A DNA stretch of 64,000 nucleotides, taken from Atrichornis clamosus. Its lineage: Eukaryota; Chordata; Aves; Passeriformes; Menuridae. The notes beneath the pieces are model-generated. The model saw only the letters and a list, made by a program, of their open reading frames with translations. It was not told the DNA's origin and ran no database searches. Both the position numbers and the translations under genes were made by a program. Shown here one piece after another: positions 36,416-48,260 of the stretch (position 1 is the first letter of the stretch; each line of letters opens with the position of its first letter). Location of the stretch: positions 310,001 through 374,000 of the forward strand of contig WBMZ01006400.1 of the NCBI GenBank assembly GCA_013400975.1, in the 5' to 3' direction.

Positions 36416-37914
36416 CTTTGATGTGTTCAGGAAAGTATGACACACTTAAACCAAAGTGTAAACATTTGCTTAAGGGCTGTTGTGACCAATAGTATTTAAA
36501 TATGTGATTAAGTGATAACTGAATTGGGCCTTAGATAGTAAATATAGATTACACACTCGTGCTGTATTGGGCAAAGACAAGTTTCCTTGCTTCTCTGCGG
36601 CTGCAATCCCAAGGCACAGGAACATCACACTGAAACAAAAAACAATGACGCAAATTTTCCCACTTCTGTTCTGGAGTGATATTTAAATTTTGAGCCTGAA
36701 ACCACTGTTTTGAAAAGTTACAAGTGTCAGTGTAATAAATCATTAGACACTAGCACCAACCTCTCTATCTGCCTGGGACACTGCCAGCACAGTTTATTTT
36801 TTTTGTTCCACCCCCTCCTTTTTCTTTTAAATGGAGATGTAAACTTTTCTGTATCTCAGATTGTTCCATCTGCCTCTGCTAAGCTTTAAATATACTAAAG
36901 TTACAGCTAAAGATGAGCCATAATGCACAGAAGTATGTTTATCTGATAAAGTTATGCAAATAATTCTGCATATAACTGATATTCATCAGCATTTCAACTG
37001 TTAGGCAAGCTACATTTTATGCATTTCCAGCACTGAAGAGAAGTATTAGCAGAAAGTTATCATGGTACTGCAGAATCTAGAAGATAGTACAATAATAGCA
37101 TTTCTTTCTTATTTAGTAGTTTGTATTTCCAAAGAACCGCACAATCATGAACAAATTAATCTTAGGCTTACATTGAATTTTACTGATAAGGACATTAAAA
37201 GCCTTTAGCAAATGTTTAATTGAAATAACTGCTGCACATTAATTCCAAGAAACTTGTTTTAGTATCCTAGAGATTTAGCAAACACCTAATGAGAATGAAC
37301 TCAATATGCCCCAGTGCACAGAATTCTGTGTGTGCTCTTCTCGAGTCTCAACTAGCATGAAAATGCTTTGAAATTACATCTTAGAAGCACAGGAAGGGCA
37401 CATTAACAGAAACAATTAATGATACACTGTCCCATGGAGCATGAGAACAAACCACAGTCTTTAAGGCTGTCTTTTACCTGATAGCATGGTTTTCCATGGA
37501 GAGGAAAAGAAATAAAAAAATCACTTTGTCATTTCAGCAGTTCTGAATTTGACTCCAAAATCCAAAGGTTCACCCTCTCTAAAGTAAAAGTGTGACTGTC
37601 ACCTATTTTTCCCCTCCCAACTAGTAACTTAGTTCTAAAACCTGGCAGAGGATGCACCGTGATGAACTCAAAGGTTTTCTTAGGAAACCATATTTCAAGG
37701 AAAAACATCACTGCTCCCTCTTCTGCATTCTGCTGTCTCCTAATAGGAATCTCAATCCTTTGAGTTCCCCACTAAACGCCACTGTCATGAATGCAATTTC
37801 TTCTTCTTGCATGTTCATTTTTGAACAAAGTGTCTGAACTTTAACTGGTTCATCTCTCTCCCCTCTAAAAGTTCTATGTAAATAAAAAAGGCGGGATTCT
37901 TCACATCCAGTTAC
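36416..37914. other. Non-coding DNA containing a possible regulatory cluster
   Basis: No gene or repeat family recognised. The stretch at 36.90-37.05 kb looks more complex than its flanks and holds the GATA/octamer cluster listed separately. The minus frame at 36549-36743 and the overlapping frames at 37.5-37.8 kb are unrecognised. Confidence 0.5.
36939..36961. promoter_or_regulatory. Palindromic GATA site next to a perfect octamer
   Basis: TTATCTGATAA (36939-36949) is a perfect inverted pair of GATA sites. Four bases on, ATGCAAAT (36954-36961) is the exact POU octamer. Both motifs are well established. Their use here is inference, because single motifs arise often in A+T-rich DNA. Confidence 0.3.
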
Positions 37915-38560
37915 CGACGTCTCAAACCAGTTTCTGGGTTTCATTTGCAAACTTCTCAGAGTACACTTGATCCCATTTTCCAGGTCACTAAGGAGGACAC
38001 AAATCAGTGTCAGGGCCAATATTGATCCCTGGGGACCCCACCCACTTGGGACAGGTTGCCAGTTTGAGGAGGAGACACTTCCCACCTCACTCTGGGTGCT
38101 GACTGTCAGCCAGTTCCCCACCCATTGCACAGACCATTTGTCCAGGCAGTAACACACCAGCTTCTCAGGCAGGAGACTGGGAAACTGCGTTAAAAGCTTT
38201 GGAAAAATCCAGGCAATGTTTATTGCTCAACTCACATTAACCATGCAGGTTACTCAGTTGTAGGAGGTGACCAGGTTTGTCACGTATGATTCGCCCTCAG
38301 CCGATCTATGCTGTTTTTTCCAATCATGTGCTTCATCTGACCTGTAGATGCCTCCAGGAGAATCCATTCCATAATTTTCCCAGGGACTGAAACAAGACTA
38401 ATGGACCAGGAATTTTCTGAATCCTCCTTTAAGACCTTCTTGTGGATAAGTGTGGCATTAGCCTCCTTCCATCATCTGAGACGTCCCCTGATCTCCACAA
38501 CTACTCAAAGATTTTGCCAGTCTCTCTTCAGGAAAACATCTGCACTTTCATATGAAAAAA
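37915..38560 (-). repeat. CR1 LINE, internal RT fragment (old, decayed)
   Basis: Antisense of the CR1 reverse-transcriptase region: TTTGCAAACTTCTCAGAGTA, CACTTGATCCCATTTTCCAG, TCAGGGCCAATATTGATCCC, TGGGGACCCCAC, CAGCCAGTTCCCCACCCA, TTGTCCAGGC, ACACCAGCTTCTCA, AAAGCTTTGGAAAAATCCAG, TGACCAGGTTTGTCA, CATTCCATAATTTTCCCAGG, GGCATTAGCCTCCTTCCATC. The minus-strand frame still reads DLENGIKCTLRSL where CR1 RT has its D.E.GIECTLSKFADD segment, but the FADD catalytic box is gone and stops and frameshifts follow. It lacks the 3' end, so it is an internal remnant of a longer insertion. Confidence 0.88.
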
Positions 38561-41500
38561 AAAATTGACAATGTATTTTTCTATATGTAGAAAACATGTT
38601 GAATGTCAATTTAACATCAATTCCTACTTGAATAAATGTACAGAACCAATAAAAGAAATATGCCAAGAAAAGAAACAAAAACTGAAACTCTTTAGACAGT
38701 AAGTAAAATAAAAATGATACCTAACATAACAGCAGAACTTACTAGGCACATATGAAGTGGATTCATTCCTCTCAATGGATACACAAATGCAAATATTTGC
38801 CTTAGTTCTAAAGATATGAACACGAACTTACACTGCTGTGCATTATATTAATTATTTCTATCCTAAATGTTGTCAGAGAAAGTATTTGTCATCAATGGAA
38901 CTCAGAATTTTAAAATATATTTAGCATATGTAAAATTGACTGATTTCACTAAACAGAGATTTTAAATCCATAAGTAATTTTATTTTCAACATTTTTATGA
39001 AAGGGGGTAAAGATAAAAAACATATAATATATATGCACATTCATAAACCACTACACCACAGGAGAGTTAAAACTGAATAAATTGTGAACAAATGTTGAAT
39101 TGGAGGGTGGGGTTAAAGCAACTTCACATTAGTGAAATATCCTATGGTGCCTTTCATTATTGATTCTCTGTCAACATCACGTTAGTTCTTTTCTAAATTA
39201 GTTCTGTGGCTTGAACTTGAAAAGATTGTGATGCAGAGTCCACAGGTTCATTCTAATTGCTGTTTTTCCTGGTGGACTTAACCATGCCAACCTGTCACTC
39301 ATCAAGACCATTTGTCTGTGAACGGACTTAATTAAACACCTCAAATCCAATTTCTCTGATCCTTCCCACTGTTAAAAAACCCACATGCGCTCCATAAGCT
39401 ACCAAGTGTTTTCTAAAGGAAAAACTCTTGAACATCCTCATTGGCATTATTCTCTACTATTGAAGAAATGGAGAATTCAAAAAATGAGAAGATTAATTAG
39501 GAAGGGAAAATAAAGCAGTTCTAGAGACAACAAAGAATTTGCTAACTCCTAAACATTCAGTAGAAGATTAAAGAAAGATTCACAGCAACTACATAACTCT
39601 TTTTTTTTTTATCCCCTCTTCTTCAAATAAGATCTTCAATGTACTGTACAAGCTTGAATAAGAATTTTATCTTTTTTCAGATTTAAACAGGTAATAACTG
39701 CAGTATTTTGTTTAAGAGGTAAGCATTTTCAACATCCTTTTTCATGACAAATATCCAGCACATTGGTAGAAATGCTGAAAGTGAAAATACCCCAAATATA
39801 AATGTGCAGTTTCCTTAGAATGATGCACATTTTACTTTTGCTTTCTCTTCTTAACAAACTGTCTTGCAATTTTAACTTTATTTATTGTTTCGAAATTACA
39901 TTTAGGCATGTCTAGTCTTTTCATTGCATTCCAAACTCTTTTACATTTTAAAAAAGAACAAATCTCACAGCTTTGTAACAGATTATTCTGCATTTGATAG
40001 GTATTCACTGCACCATCAAGTAGTCTTTAATGTAGATTACTGAGAGTTATAATTTAAAAGCATTTCTTAATAATTAATTTATGAATAATTAATATCTCTT
40101 ACATTGGGAAATATTTAGAAAATGTTATTCCCAATAGAGCTTTCATGAAAGAAAAATTACTGGTTAGGGCTGGGTTTATTGTTGCAAGGTCTTTAATGCC
40201 TGGTGAGCTAATTCTCTCTTCTTGCTCTCAGTTACACATTTTCCAGAACTTTATACCTGAGCAAAGCTGGTCTCTGCAGCCATATTTGAAGAGGAGTTCC
40301 TACGTGACAGATACTTAACTGGCTAAGTAGTATTTTACCACTCTAATTAAGGCTGCAGTAAGATGCACTAAATAAATATTCAGCCCAGCCTCTAAATCTG
40401 AACTATACTATGAAAACATCTATGAATTCATACCCTTCCCATGGCAACAGCTTTTAATTTTATTGCTTTATCAATCTGAAGTTTGATAATACAAAGTTTA
40501 TGTCATAAAGACATTTAAAGAAGAAAGGCCCTGAGGTTTCAGGATTACTTTGACCTTCTAAAGCAGTGTTCAAATATTGCCTCAATGGATTCTGTCATTA
40601 GAATTTCGATGCTTCATGCTATGAAACCCTAGAGCCTTATTTTCATGTTTGGTGCAGCAAATTATGTGAGCTATTTTAAAATATAGTGGTAATAAATCTA
40701 AGACACATATATCCAAAAAAGTGCATGTGTTTAATCTGTGTAATGCCCTGCTTGATATTTCCCTTACATTGAGTTTGTATCACCTCCAAGAAATGTAAAC
40801 TAACGTGACAGTGTCAAATAAAGCAAACTAATGTAATGCGATTGATCTCTGGTGTCAGGACAGCCAGCCTCATCCCCGTGTCATTCCCAGGGCCAGACTA
40901 GAGATATTTCCTTTAACACTCAATAAGATATTGTATCTCTATAGCTGCTACACTATCTGCCTCAGACAAATGCATACATTAGCTTTTTATAATACTGGTA
41001 AATCTTCCTGTATACAAAAGTTTTATTAGCCCTACATGTCACTGGGATTGGGAGAAGAAAAAATATGCTTATTCTTCTCAATACAATCTTTTACATGAAT
41101 GAAAACAACTGCCTGAAATGAGGGAGCCAGAAGTACCTGAATCAGCCAAGACTCAAAGCCCTATCGTAGGTCATGGTTCTGCAGTTTTATCTGATTCTGA
41201 GAAGGACTGGACATTCACGTTTCAGATATGCTCTCTTGGCAGAAAGACAGACTCCTGAATTTGAAGACCAAAAATATCTATGCTGAAAGTGTCAGCTCAT
41301 TCTCTCTTGTGGTGACCATCACTCTTACTATTCATTTCTCCCACTCTTCAAATCACATTTTACGTCACACCAACGTACATGTGAGCAGCATCACTGATAT
41401 AAATGGAGTTAATCAGTATTCACCTCGATGTGCTTGGCAACAGTATTTTTCTAACTGTTCTGGTTTATTAGGCTTCCAAACATCAGTTCTCATTTGGAGG

Positions 41501-44245
41501 GAAGTATAATAATGAGAAAGCAGAATCTTAAAAATTGTATCTGTTTGGCAAGACTCTAACTTGCAAACCACGTATGTGTGATGACAGTGTTCCCACCCTG
41601 CATAAAAAATTTCTTTAAAAGTTACCCTGGGTCAGAGCACTTGCCCTGGTGGCTGCAACACAGTCTGTGACATGTTCAGTGGGTGCAGCTATCACAGGCA
41701 GCAGAGAAGCCTGGCTGCTTTCTGTGTTCCCCTGTAGTGACCCAGAAACCTCAGCTGCAGGACTGGGGTTGTCAGTGGGTCCAAATTATCTCAGTGCTCT
41801 CAGCCCTTTCAGGGATAAAAAACCAACCCATATAATACCAGCCAAACAGCCAGACATTTTATTGGTCTGTTGTTTATACTCATTATAGCTCCTGTTCTGC
41901 CAGATTAGTGCTTCACAGATATTCAGAGACATCCTGTCCTGCACACTGAGGACACTGCCACATCACAGTCCAAACAGTGCTGTTACCACCTGACTGGACA
42001 TGCCCAAACTCCGAGGAGGATAACTCATAACGAGGATGTGGGTGAGGACTGGCCCACACACACAGAGAAACAGCTCCTGTGCTGAACTCCAGCGGTGCCT
42101 GGCAGAGCAAATGGCAACGGGCTCAGAGAGAGCCAAACAAAGCGATGCTTTCAGGGGAAGATTTACTGAAGTGATAGTTTTTGTTCTCACACGTTGCTGC
42201 CACAGTTGGTGCTCGGAAATTAACACCTTTACTTTATAATTTCATACCTTTTAAGCTCATCCCAACTCAGATGATTCATTGCTCCTTATTCAGACTTAGC
42301 ATTAAAAATGAAAAAAGCAGTATAATTTTTGAACCTACCAAAACAGCAAAGACAGGAGAGAAAAAAAATCAATTTATAGATAAATTACCATCAATTCAGT
42401 AAGTGGGAGGTCTCAAGCTTGCCAAACCACTAATAAGTTCCAGTTCAAGATCTTTTGTTCTGTAATTGCACTTGGAAACTTCTGATTCCTCAAATAGAGA
42501 TAAGCACAACTTAAACACCTTAGTTTATGGTTTTAACAGGAGCAATAAGTCCTGCATTTAAGCTCTTTTGTCCCCCAGAATAAGCACTGAGAAGTCAAGT
42601 TTTCTACATTACTTCTTTTTGTTATGCCAACCCTTGGGAAGGATTCAGAGTTAGCTTTTTCTGTAACACTAAGGATTATTAGAAATAAATAAAGTTTGCA
42701 CATATATTTATATATAAAATATTTACTTTTTCTTGAATTTGATTCTGTTTCTTCTACTTACAATCCATTATGAAAGATACACACAAATGTAATTGAATGA
42801 GAAATCCCTTTGGAGTACATTATTCTTTGTCTATAAAGTTTTTAGGATTTTTTAGATAATGCAAATTTTATGTAGAGAATGTAATAATTTCATATATTGT
42901 TTTTAGAAGCACTTTTGTTTCTTTACAAAACTTTAAAAAAATTATTTTAGGGTTTACATTTCCTGTAGTCCTAATGCTTATCACAGAGATTTCTAGAGTA
43001 GATAATAGCACAGGGTTGCTTTTATTACTCTATTCCAGTCTCTGTAAAATACACAAGGTATATTTGAAAGTTTGAGGAATTGTAGGATAAAACTCATCAT
43101 GGTCAAAGTTGAAAAGTGGCACCACATTTGATTCAATAAACCAGTGTTAAAAGAAGGTAGAAGGAACCCTGAGCAAAACAGTAAATTTCATGTAGTCTCA
43201 ACAAATTCCCATTTCAGACTGCAATGATACTCATCTGTGTTATCACTTATTAAAAGAGATATGCAAACATAGCACAGACCTGCTGTATTTTCTTCTGAGC
43301 CTTACCAAATTACCAACGCAGATTATTCTCTGTACACAAGCAGCAGCAGACTGCATAGATTTTTTTTTTCCCTCAAAATACCAGGCTTTTGGTACTTTAT
43401 CCTTAAAATAAATATGAGAAGAAGGATCTTATGTTTGTTAGGTGTCATCAATAAGTCTCCGTGTTTTTCCAAGGCATAATGACAGCTCCAGAAGATGGGA
43501 CTTGCTTGTAATAGATATTTCCAACACAAGAAAGTGAAGTGCAGCAACTTCTACTACTTCACAAGTTATCAGAAAATGTAGCAGCAAATTCAGTTGCTCT
43601 ACAAACTACAACTTTGTCTTAAGAACACTTTTAAAAGATTGCAAATAGCTTTTTCTTTGTACATTGAAATGGCAAGTGGTTAAACTGCTATTTATAAAAT
43701 GTCACACTGTTCTTAATCCCCCGATCTTCAAAGTATTAAGATTTGATCTGTACTGCAAATAGCATAGGTCATTTTTTTCTTCAGAATATGTCTACAAACA
43801 GTCGGAGGTTATATGCTAAGACCCAAAATGTACATTTTTTTCTGCTTGCAAACAGTGTGAATTGACACCATTCTACAGGATACCAGGGTGGCATCATCAG
43901 TACTGAAGTGTTACAAGAGCCAAGTGCGGCTGAATGCAGAAAAGACTCATCTACCATTTCTCATTATAACCAGCAAGTCTTATTTATTGAAAAAGTACCA
44001 AGCACAGGTAGCATGTCTCCTGAATCAAAATAACTTTCTTGCAGAGAATGTAAATAACTTTTTTTTACCAAGAGAAACTAAGGAAACTTGCACTAAAAAT
44101 AGGCTGATGGTCTGCCCACTTTGTCAATCAATGACATTACTTCAGAATAGAATCAACACTACTTTCTTTTTGAAAACATTCTTACCCCACAACCCACTAG
44201 AATTTTCTGAGAAAAATCACTGAAAATAAACTAAATAAACTCAGT
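38561..44245. other. A+T-rich non-coding DNA
   Basis: About 5.7 kb without a recognisable repeat or gene. A T11 run lies at 39600-39610. A strong acceptor (TCTTTTTTCAG ending at 39680) and a donor GAG|GTAAGC (GT at 39719) bound 38 bases open in one frame. 41.64-42.2 kb is GC-richer, with overlapping frames on both strands. The 111-codon plus frame at 43888-44223 is unrecognised and stops just before the CR1 that follows. Confidence 0.55.
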
Positions 44246-45260
44246 GAGCACAGGGGAGAGATGGTTAATAAAGCCAGCTCTGATTTCCATGAAGTATTCA
44301 ACTAGGTCCAATCACCAAAGGATCTTAAATTAAGCTGACAAGATAAGAGGGAAGGTCCTCACAGGGATAACTAACTAAAAGAATGGAAAGAAAGAGCTGC
44401 AATAAATAGTCAATTTTCTCAGTGAAGGGAAGGTACAAGTGAAATCCCACAGGGATCTTTGCTAGGGCCTCAGCTGCTCAACACATTCAGGAATGATCAG
44501 GAAAAGAGAATGGAGGGGAGATTGAGTTTGCTACTAGAGACAAGTTTTTCAGGGGAAGAAAACCAAAAGTGGACTGAAAAAAAAGAGTTGCAGAAAGACT
44601 CCATGGCACTGAGTGATTGAGGATAAAATGGCAGATGACATTCAAACTAAACAAACGTAAAATAATGAACTTGGCAAAAAAAACCCCAAACTGTTCTCAC
44701 TTTATGCACCCAGGCACTGAGTCAGCTCCTACCAGAAGTAGCAGAGATCTTATGTTAAAATAATAGCCTCATGAACATATCAGTTCAGTAGCTTCAGAAT
44801 TATTATCAGAGAAAAATGTAATGCTACTGAGTAAAGTTTTCATTATGCCCACATCGTGATTGTTTTGTGGAATTCTGGTCCTTTCATCTGAGAAAAAGCA
44901 TTTAGTACAATTTGAAATAGATCTTGGCAAAAATTATTAAAGGTAACCAAATAATTTGCACAGAAAGAAGACATTTACAGACTAGGATTCACAAACTAGA
45001 AATGCATCAAACAAGAGGCAGATAAAAAGCATGAGAGGCACGAAAAAGGTGAGGAAAAAAATCAGTTAGCTGCCTCTTCCATTTCAATAACAAGAAAGCC
45101 TCAAGTACAAATTCACAGGTGGAGGTTCAAATCAAAATCAGGCAGGCATTTCACTTAATGCAGAGATGGACTGTGGAACTCCCTAACGTTAGATATATAA
45201 TGAATGCTATAAACAGGCATGGATTCACAAACTTTAGAAAAGTATTAATAAAATAAAATC
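44246..45260 (+). repeat. Ancient CR1 LINE (turtle/crocodile-type), RT to 3' part
   Basis: Sense-strand words match the CR1 type I remember from turtles and crocodilians, in order over about 1 kb: GGGGAGAGATGGTTAATA, AGGTCCAATCACCAAAGGAT, GATAAGAGGGAAGGTCCTCA, GGAATGATCAGGAAAAGAG, TTGAGTTTGCTACTAGAGAC, AAAATGGCAGATGACATTCA, GCCCACATCGTGATTG, TGTGGAATTCTGGTCCTTTC, and CTGTGGAACTCCCTAACG near 45180. Stops, gaps and substitutions are dense, consistent with an insertion far older than the avian CR1 copies elsewhere in the window. The FADD box has decayed to a FATRD-like reading. It is non-functional. Both ends are approximate. Confidence 0.82.
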
Positions 45261-47849
45261 TTACAGGCCCTTAAAACCAAAAGGCCTATTCCAGACTCAA
45301 GTAGTCCTTTTTCCTCAGAAGCCATGAAAGCATTCATCACACTTACCAGAAAGTGTCACCTTCTCACATGCATTCATTTTTACCTGTGTCTGATGGGGTA
45401 TTAGTCTAACCAATTATGGATATTTCCATGGGCTCCACAGACAGGATGCTATCAGCCAGAACAGGAACCATGTCCACAAAACATTGCAGTGCCAGAATCC
45501 CAAGAAAAACAAATTCAAAATCCTCTCTCAGCAGGACTAATTTGGAGTTTGCAAAGTTAACCAGACAGTCTATCTTCAGCAATTCTCCTAAGATTTGATT
45601 TTAAAAGACATGTCTAGAAACAAACATGTTCATTTCAGAGGACAGATTTCCATTCTAGCGACAAAAAGAATTTAAAATTAGAAGGAAATGATAATATACA
45701 TATCAATAATCTCACAGTTATCAGTAGGTTCAAAAGTCCTTTATAAGGGAAAGTAAGATTAATAATCTGTTCCGCAGAGGAGAGGAATAAATGGCAGAGC
45801 AAGCTGTGCACAAACCCAACCTTAAATGCTGGTCCAGTGCTCTGTAAATTGAGCAATGCAGTCTCCTTGGATATACAGGAAGACTTCAGTGAGAGTTAGA
45901 ACAGAGATTTTATTTCACACATTATACTAAAAGGTGTTTCTTTCCTCCATTCAAAATGATTTATCCTGCAGTCCTACAGCTAGTTTGAACTGCAAGAAAC
46001 ATGCCATAAAAGTCTGAAACGTGTTGTAAAAAAATAGAGGAAAGAATAGGAAAGCTGCATCTCAGTTCAACTATGCTACTAACTATAATGAATTCAAGAG
46101 GTTTTAATAATAATTTCTAGTAAATTTGAAGTTCCTGTTTACTAAAATGTTGTGGGTTTTTTTCTTTACTTCATGAACTCTACTCAAAACATTTATCTGC
46201 CTTCCAATTCTCGGAAGAGAAAACAAAGGCTGCAGTCTTACAAAATAAAGTGTATTTGAACTTGAAGACTGAGCTACACATTCTGTATAAGGTTTTTAAA
46301 ACCTAGCAAATGTGTTAGGGTTTTAGGATTCTGCTTTGGACTCCTATGTATGACCTAGAACTAAAATCTCTGAAACTGTTAACAGAGTGGGGTTTTAATT
46401 TTGTTTTTAATTCAAGACAAAAATCACATAATTTGACTTAATGGGTTTAGGTTTCTTATCCTAATGTTGAGAATTTGATGATCTTTCCAACTATATCTCA
46501 AACAGCCTGTTCTCTCTACTGGAAAGGTTACTGCTATGATAAAACAGAAATGCAGGACAGCTTTGGTCATCCATCTGTATGCTGATCAGCTAAGGCAGCT
46601 TCACAGCACAAGCAACTGTTGGTTGTGAGGATCCAAAAATAACAACTGAAGTTGAACATTTTGAGCAATGGGTGAATGGACCTCAGTAAACATTGAGTTA
46701 CATATATTTCTCTTCATCTCCCGCTGCACCATTAAAAAAAAATCAGTAATTAAGAAAAAAAAAACTTCATTCCCTCTGAAAAATTAGATGTGGCATTTAA
46801 ATGCTATGGTTTGTTACAAAGGGCTGATAACATTCTTGATCTTTGATTTAATGGTATTTCTTGCAAGGGGCCAAAACACTCATCATAGTTCAGAATAGGA
46901 AAAAAATCTCCCCCCCACAGTCTATGAATTATAACTCATTCTGTTCATCATATCATTGAACATTCAGATTCTTGATTTTAGGCTCCAGGCAATAGCTTTT
47001 CAATTACTTGTAGTAACATATCTAACTTTGGCTCCACTGATTTTACAACAGCATATTCAACAACTGGTATACTAAAACTCCTGAACAGAACCATCACATT
47101 AAAGTCATGTTAGGGACATCTTAAAAGTAATGGAATATATAACGAGAAATGAGCTGAAATTCAAATATTTATCTCCCAAATGCCTCTGGCTACCCAATGC
47201 ATACCCCAATGCAACAAACATGTAGGAATAGTAGGGTAATAGGCAATGAAATTGTAATGTTTAAAGACCGGTACCTTCAAAATAGCAAAAAAATTTTAGA
47301 AGTGAAGCACAAACAAGAGTAACCTGAAAAACCAAAACACTTCCTCAACTTTGCAAGCAGCACAAAAGGGAAGTATCAGGTAATCCCAACAAGGAGGCTC
47401 ATTACCATGCAGACCGTGCACAGATCAGTCAAACCTCCCTAAGCCTTGCTCACTGATCATCTCTGAGCTGTGATGGTTCTCTTTAAAGATCAAAGTGAGC
47501 AGCTGCTTGCAGGAGCTCCAACTAAGTCCATTAACATTCCTCCTCCCGAGAATGTCTTCTTGTACAAAGCTCAAAATGCAGCCAAATCCATCACTCATTC
47601 AGAGGATCAACAAGTTAGAAATATATATGGCAGTGAGATAACTGGGGTTACAAATATAGGTAAGGAAGGAAATGTATACTGCTCTCATATCAGCTCATTT
47701 AACATTAGATGAGGATTCCAATCAGTTTGAAGACAGATGGTTGTGTCAGAACTTTGCAGCATAAGAAGAATTTATTGCGTTGCTAACAGGAGCTTAAATT
47801 TTGCATTCAAATCCTCATGACAATTGATTCAGAAAGGTTCTCTACCTCT
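45261..47849. other. Non-coding DNA, nothing firmly recognised
   Basis: No repeat family seen. The plus frame around 47470-47712 (80 codons, with APTKSINIPPPENVFLYKAQ) looks somewhat protein-like and contains a donor-like TAG|GTAAGG near 47660. It has no supported acceptor, and I recognise no family. Confidence 0.55.
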
Positions 47850-48260
47850 CTGTTGCTATGTTGCCTTCATTGGCATTAATTTGTGTTTTACCCTGACATC
47901 TGAAACTAAAAGCTGATTGTAGGTAAAAGATTAGAGGGGACAGAATTAGCGTTCCTTTACTGGCATTAACCCTGCCCCCATTTATTTATGGATGAAGCTC
48001 TGTGGTTTAACAAACACGGGCACGAACAGGATAATGAGTAGATGCACACTCTGATATTTACTGTACAAAATTCAAATTGTGAGCTGGAGATGTCATAATT
48101 AATTTTCCCTGGGTTTTGCTAGAGTGCTCATCACTGTGGTTTTTAAATTATTCTCCAAAAGAAATTAATTAAACTCCACAATGCTCCTTAAGGACAATTA
48201 AGGCTGAAAGTCTCAATGCAGTGAATATTATAGAATGATGCAGCCATAGTGATATATGAA
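47850..48260. other. Candidate conserved non-coding element
   Basis: This block differs from the simple A+T-rich flanks. Sequence complexity is high, and several homeodomain cores cluster within about 110 bases: TAATTAA near 48096-48102, TTAATTAA near 48164-48171 and CAATTAAGG near 48195. Such clusters occur in vertebrate developmental enhancers within gene deserts. Conservation cannot be judged from one genome, and TAATTA words are common by chance in A+T-rich DNA. Confidence 0.25.

Noticed and set aside
37708..38157. 149-codon minus-strand frame as a host gene
   Set aside because: The middle matches CR1 reverse transcriptase in order, and the rest is flanking DNA read through.
41640..42240. 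GC-richer block with overlapping frames as an exon cluster
   Set aside because: Frames overlap on both strands, no convincing acceptor/donor pair bounds any of them, and no peptide is recognisable.
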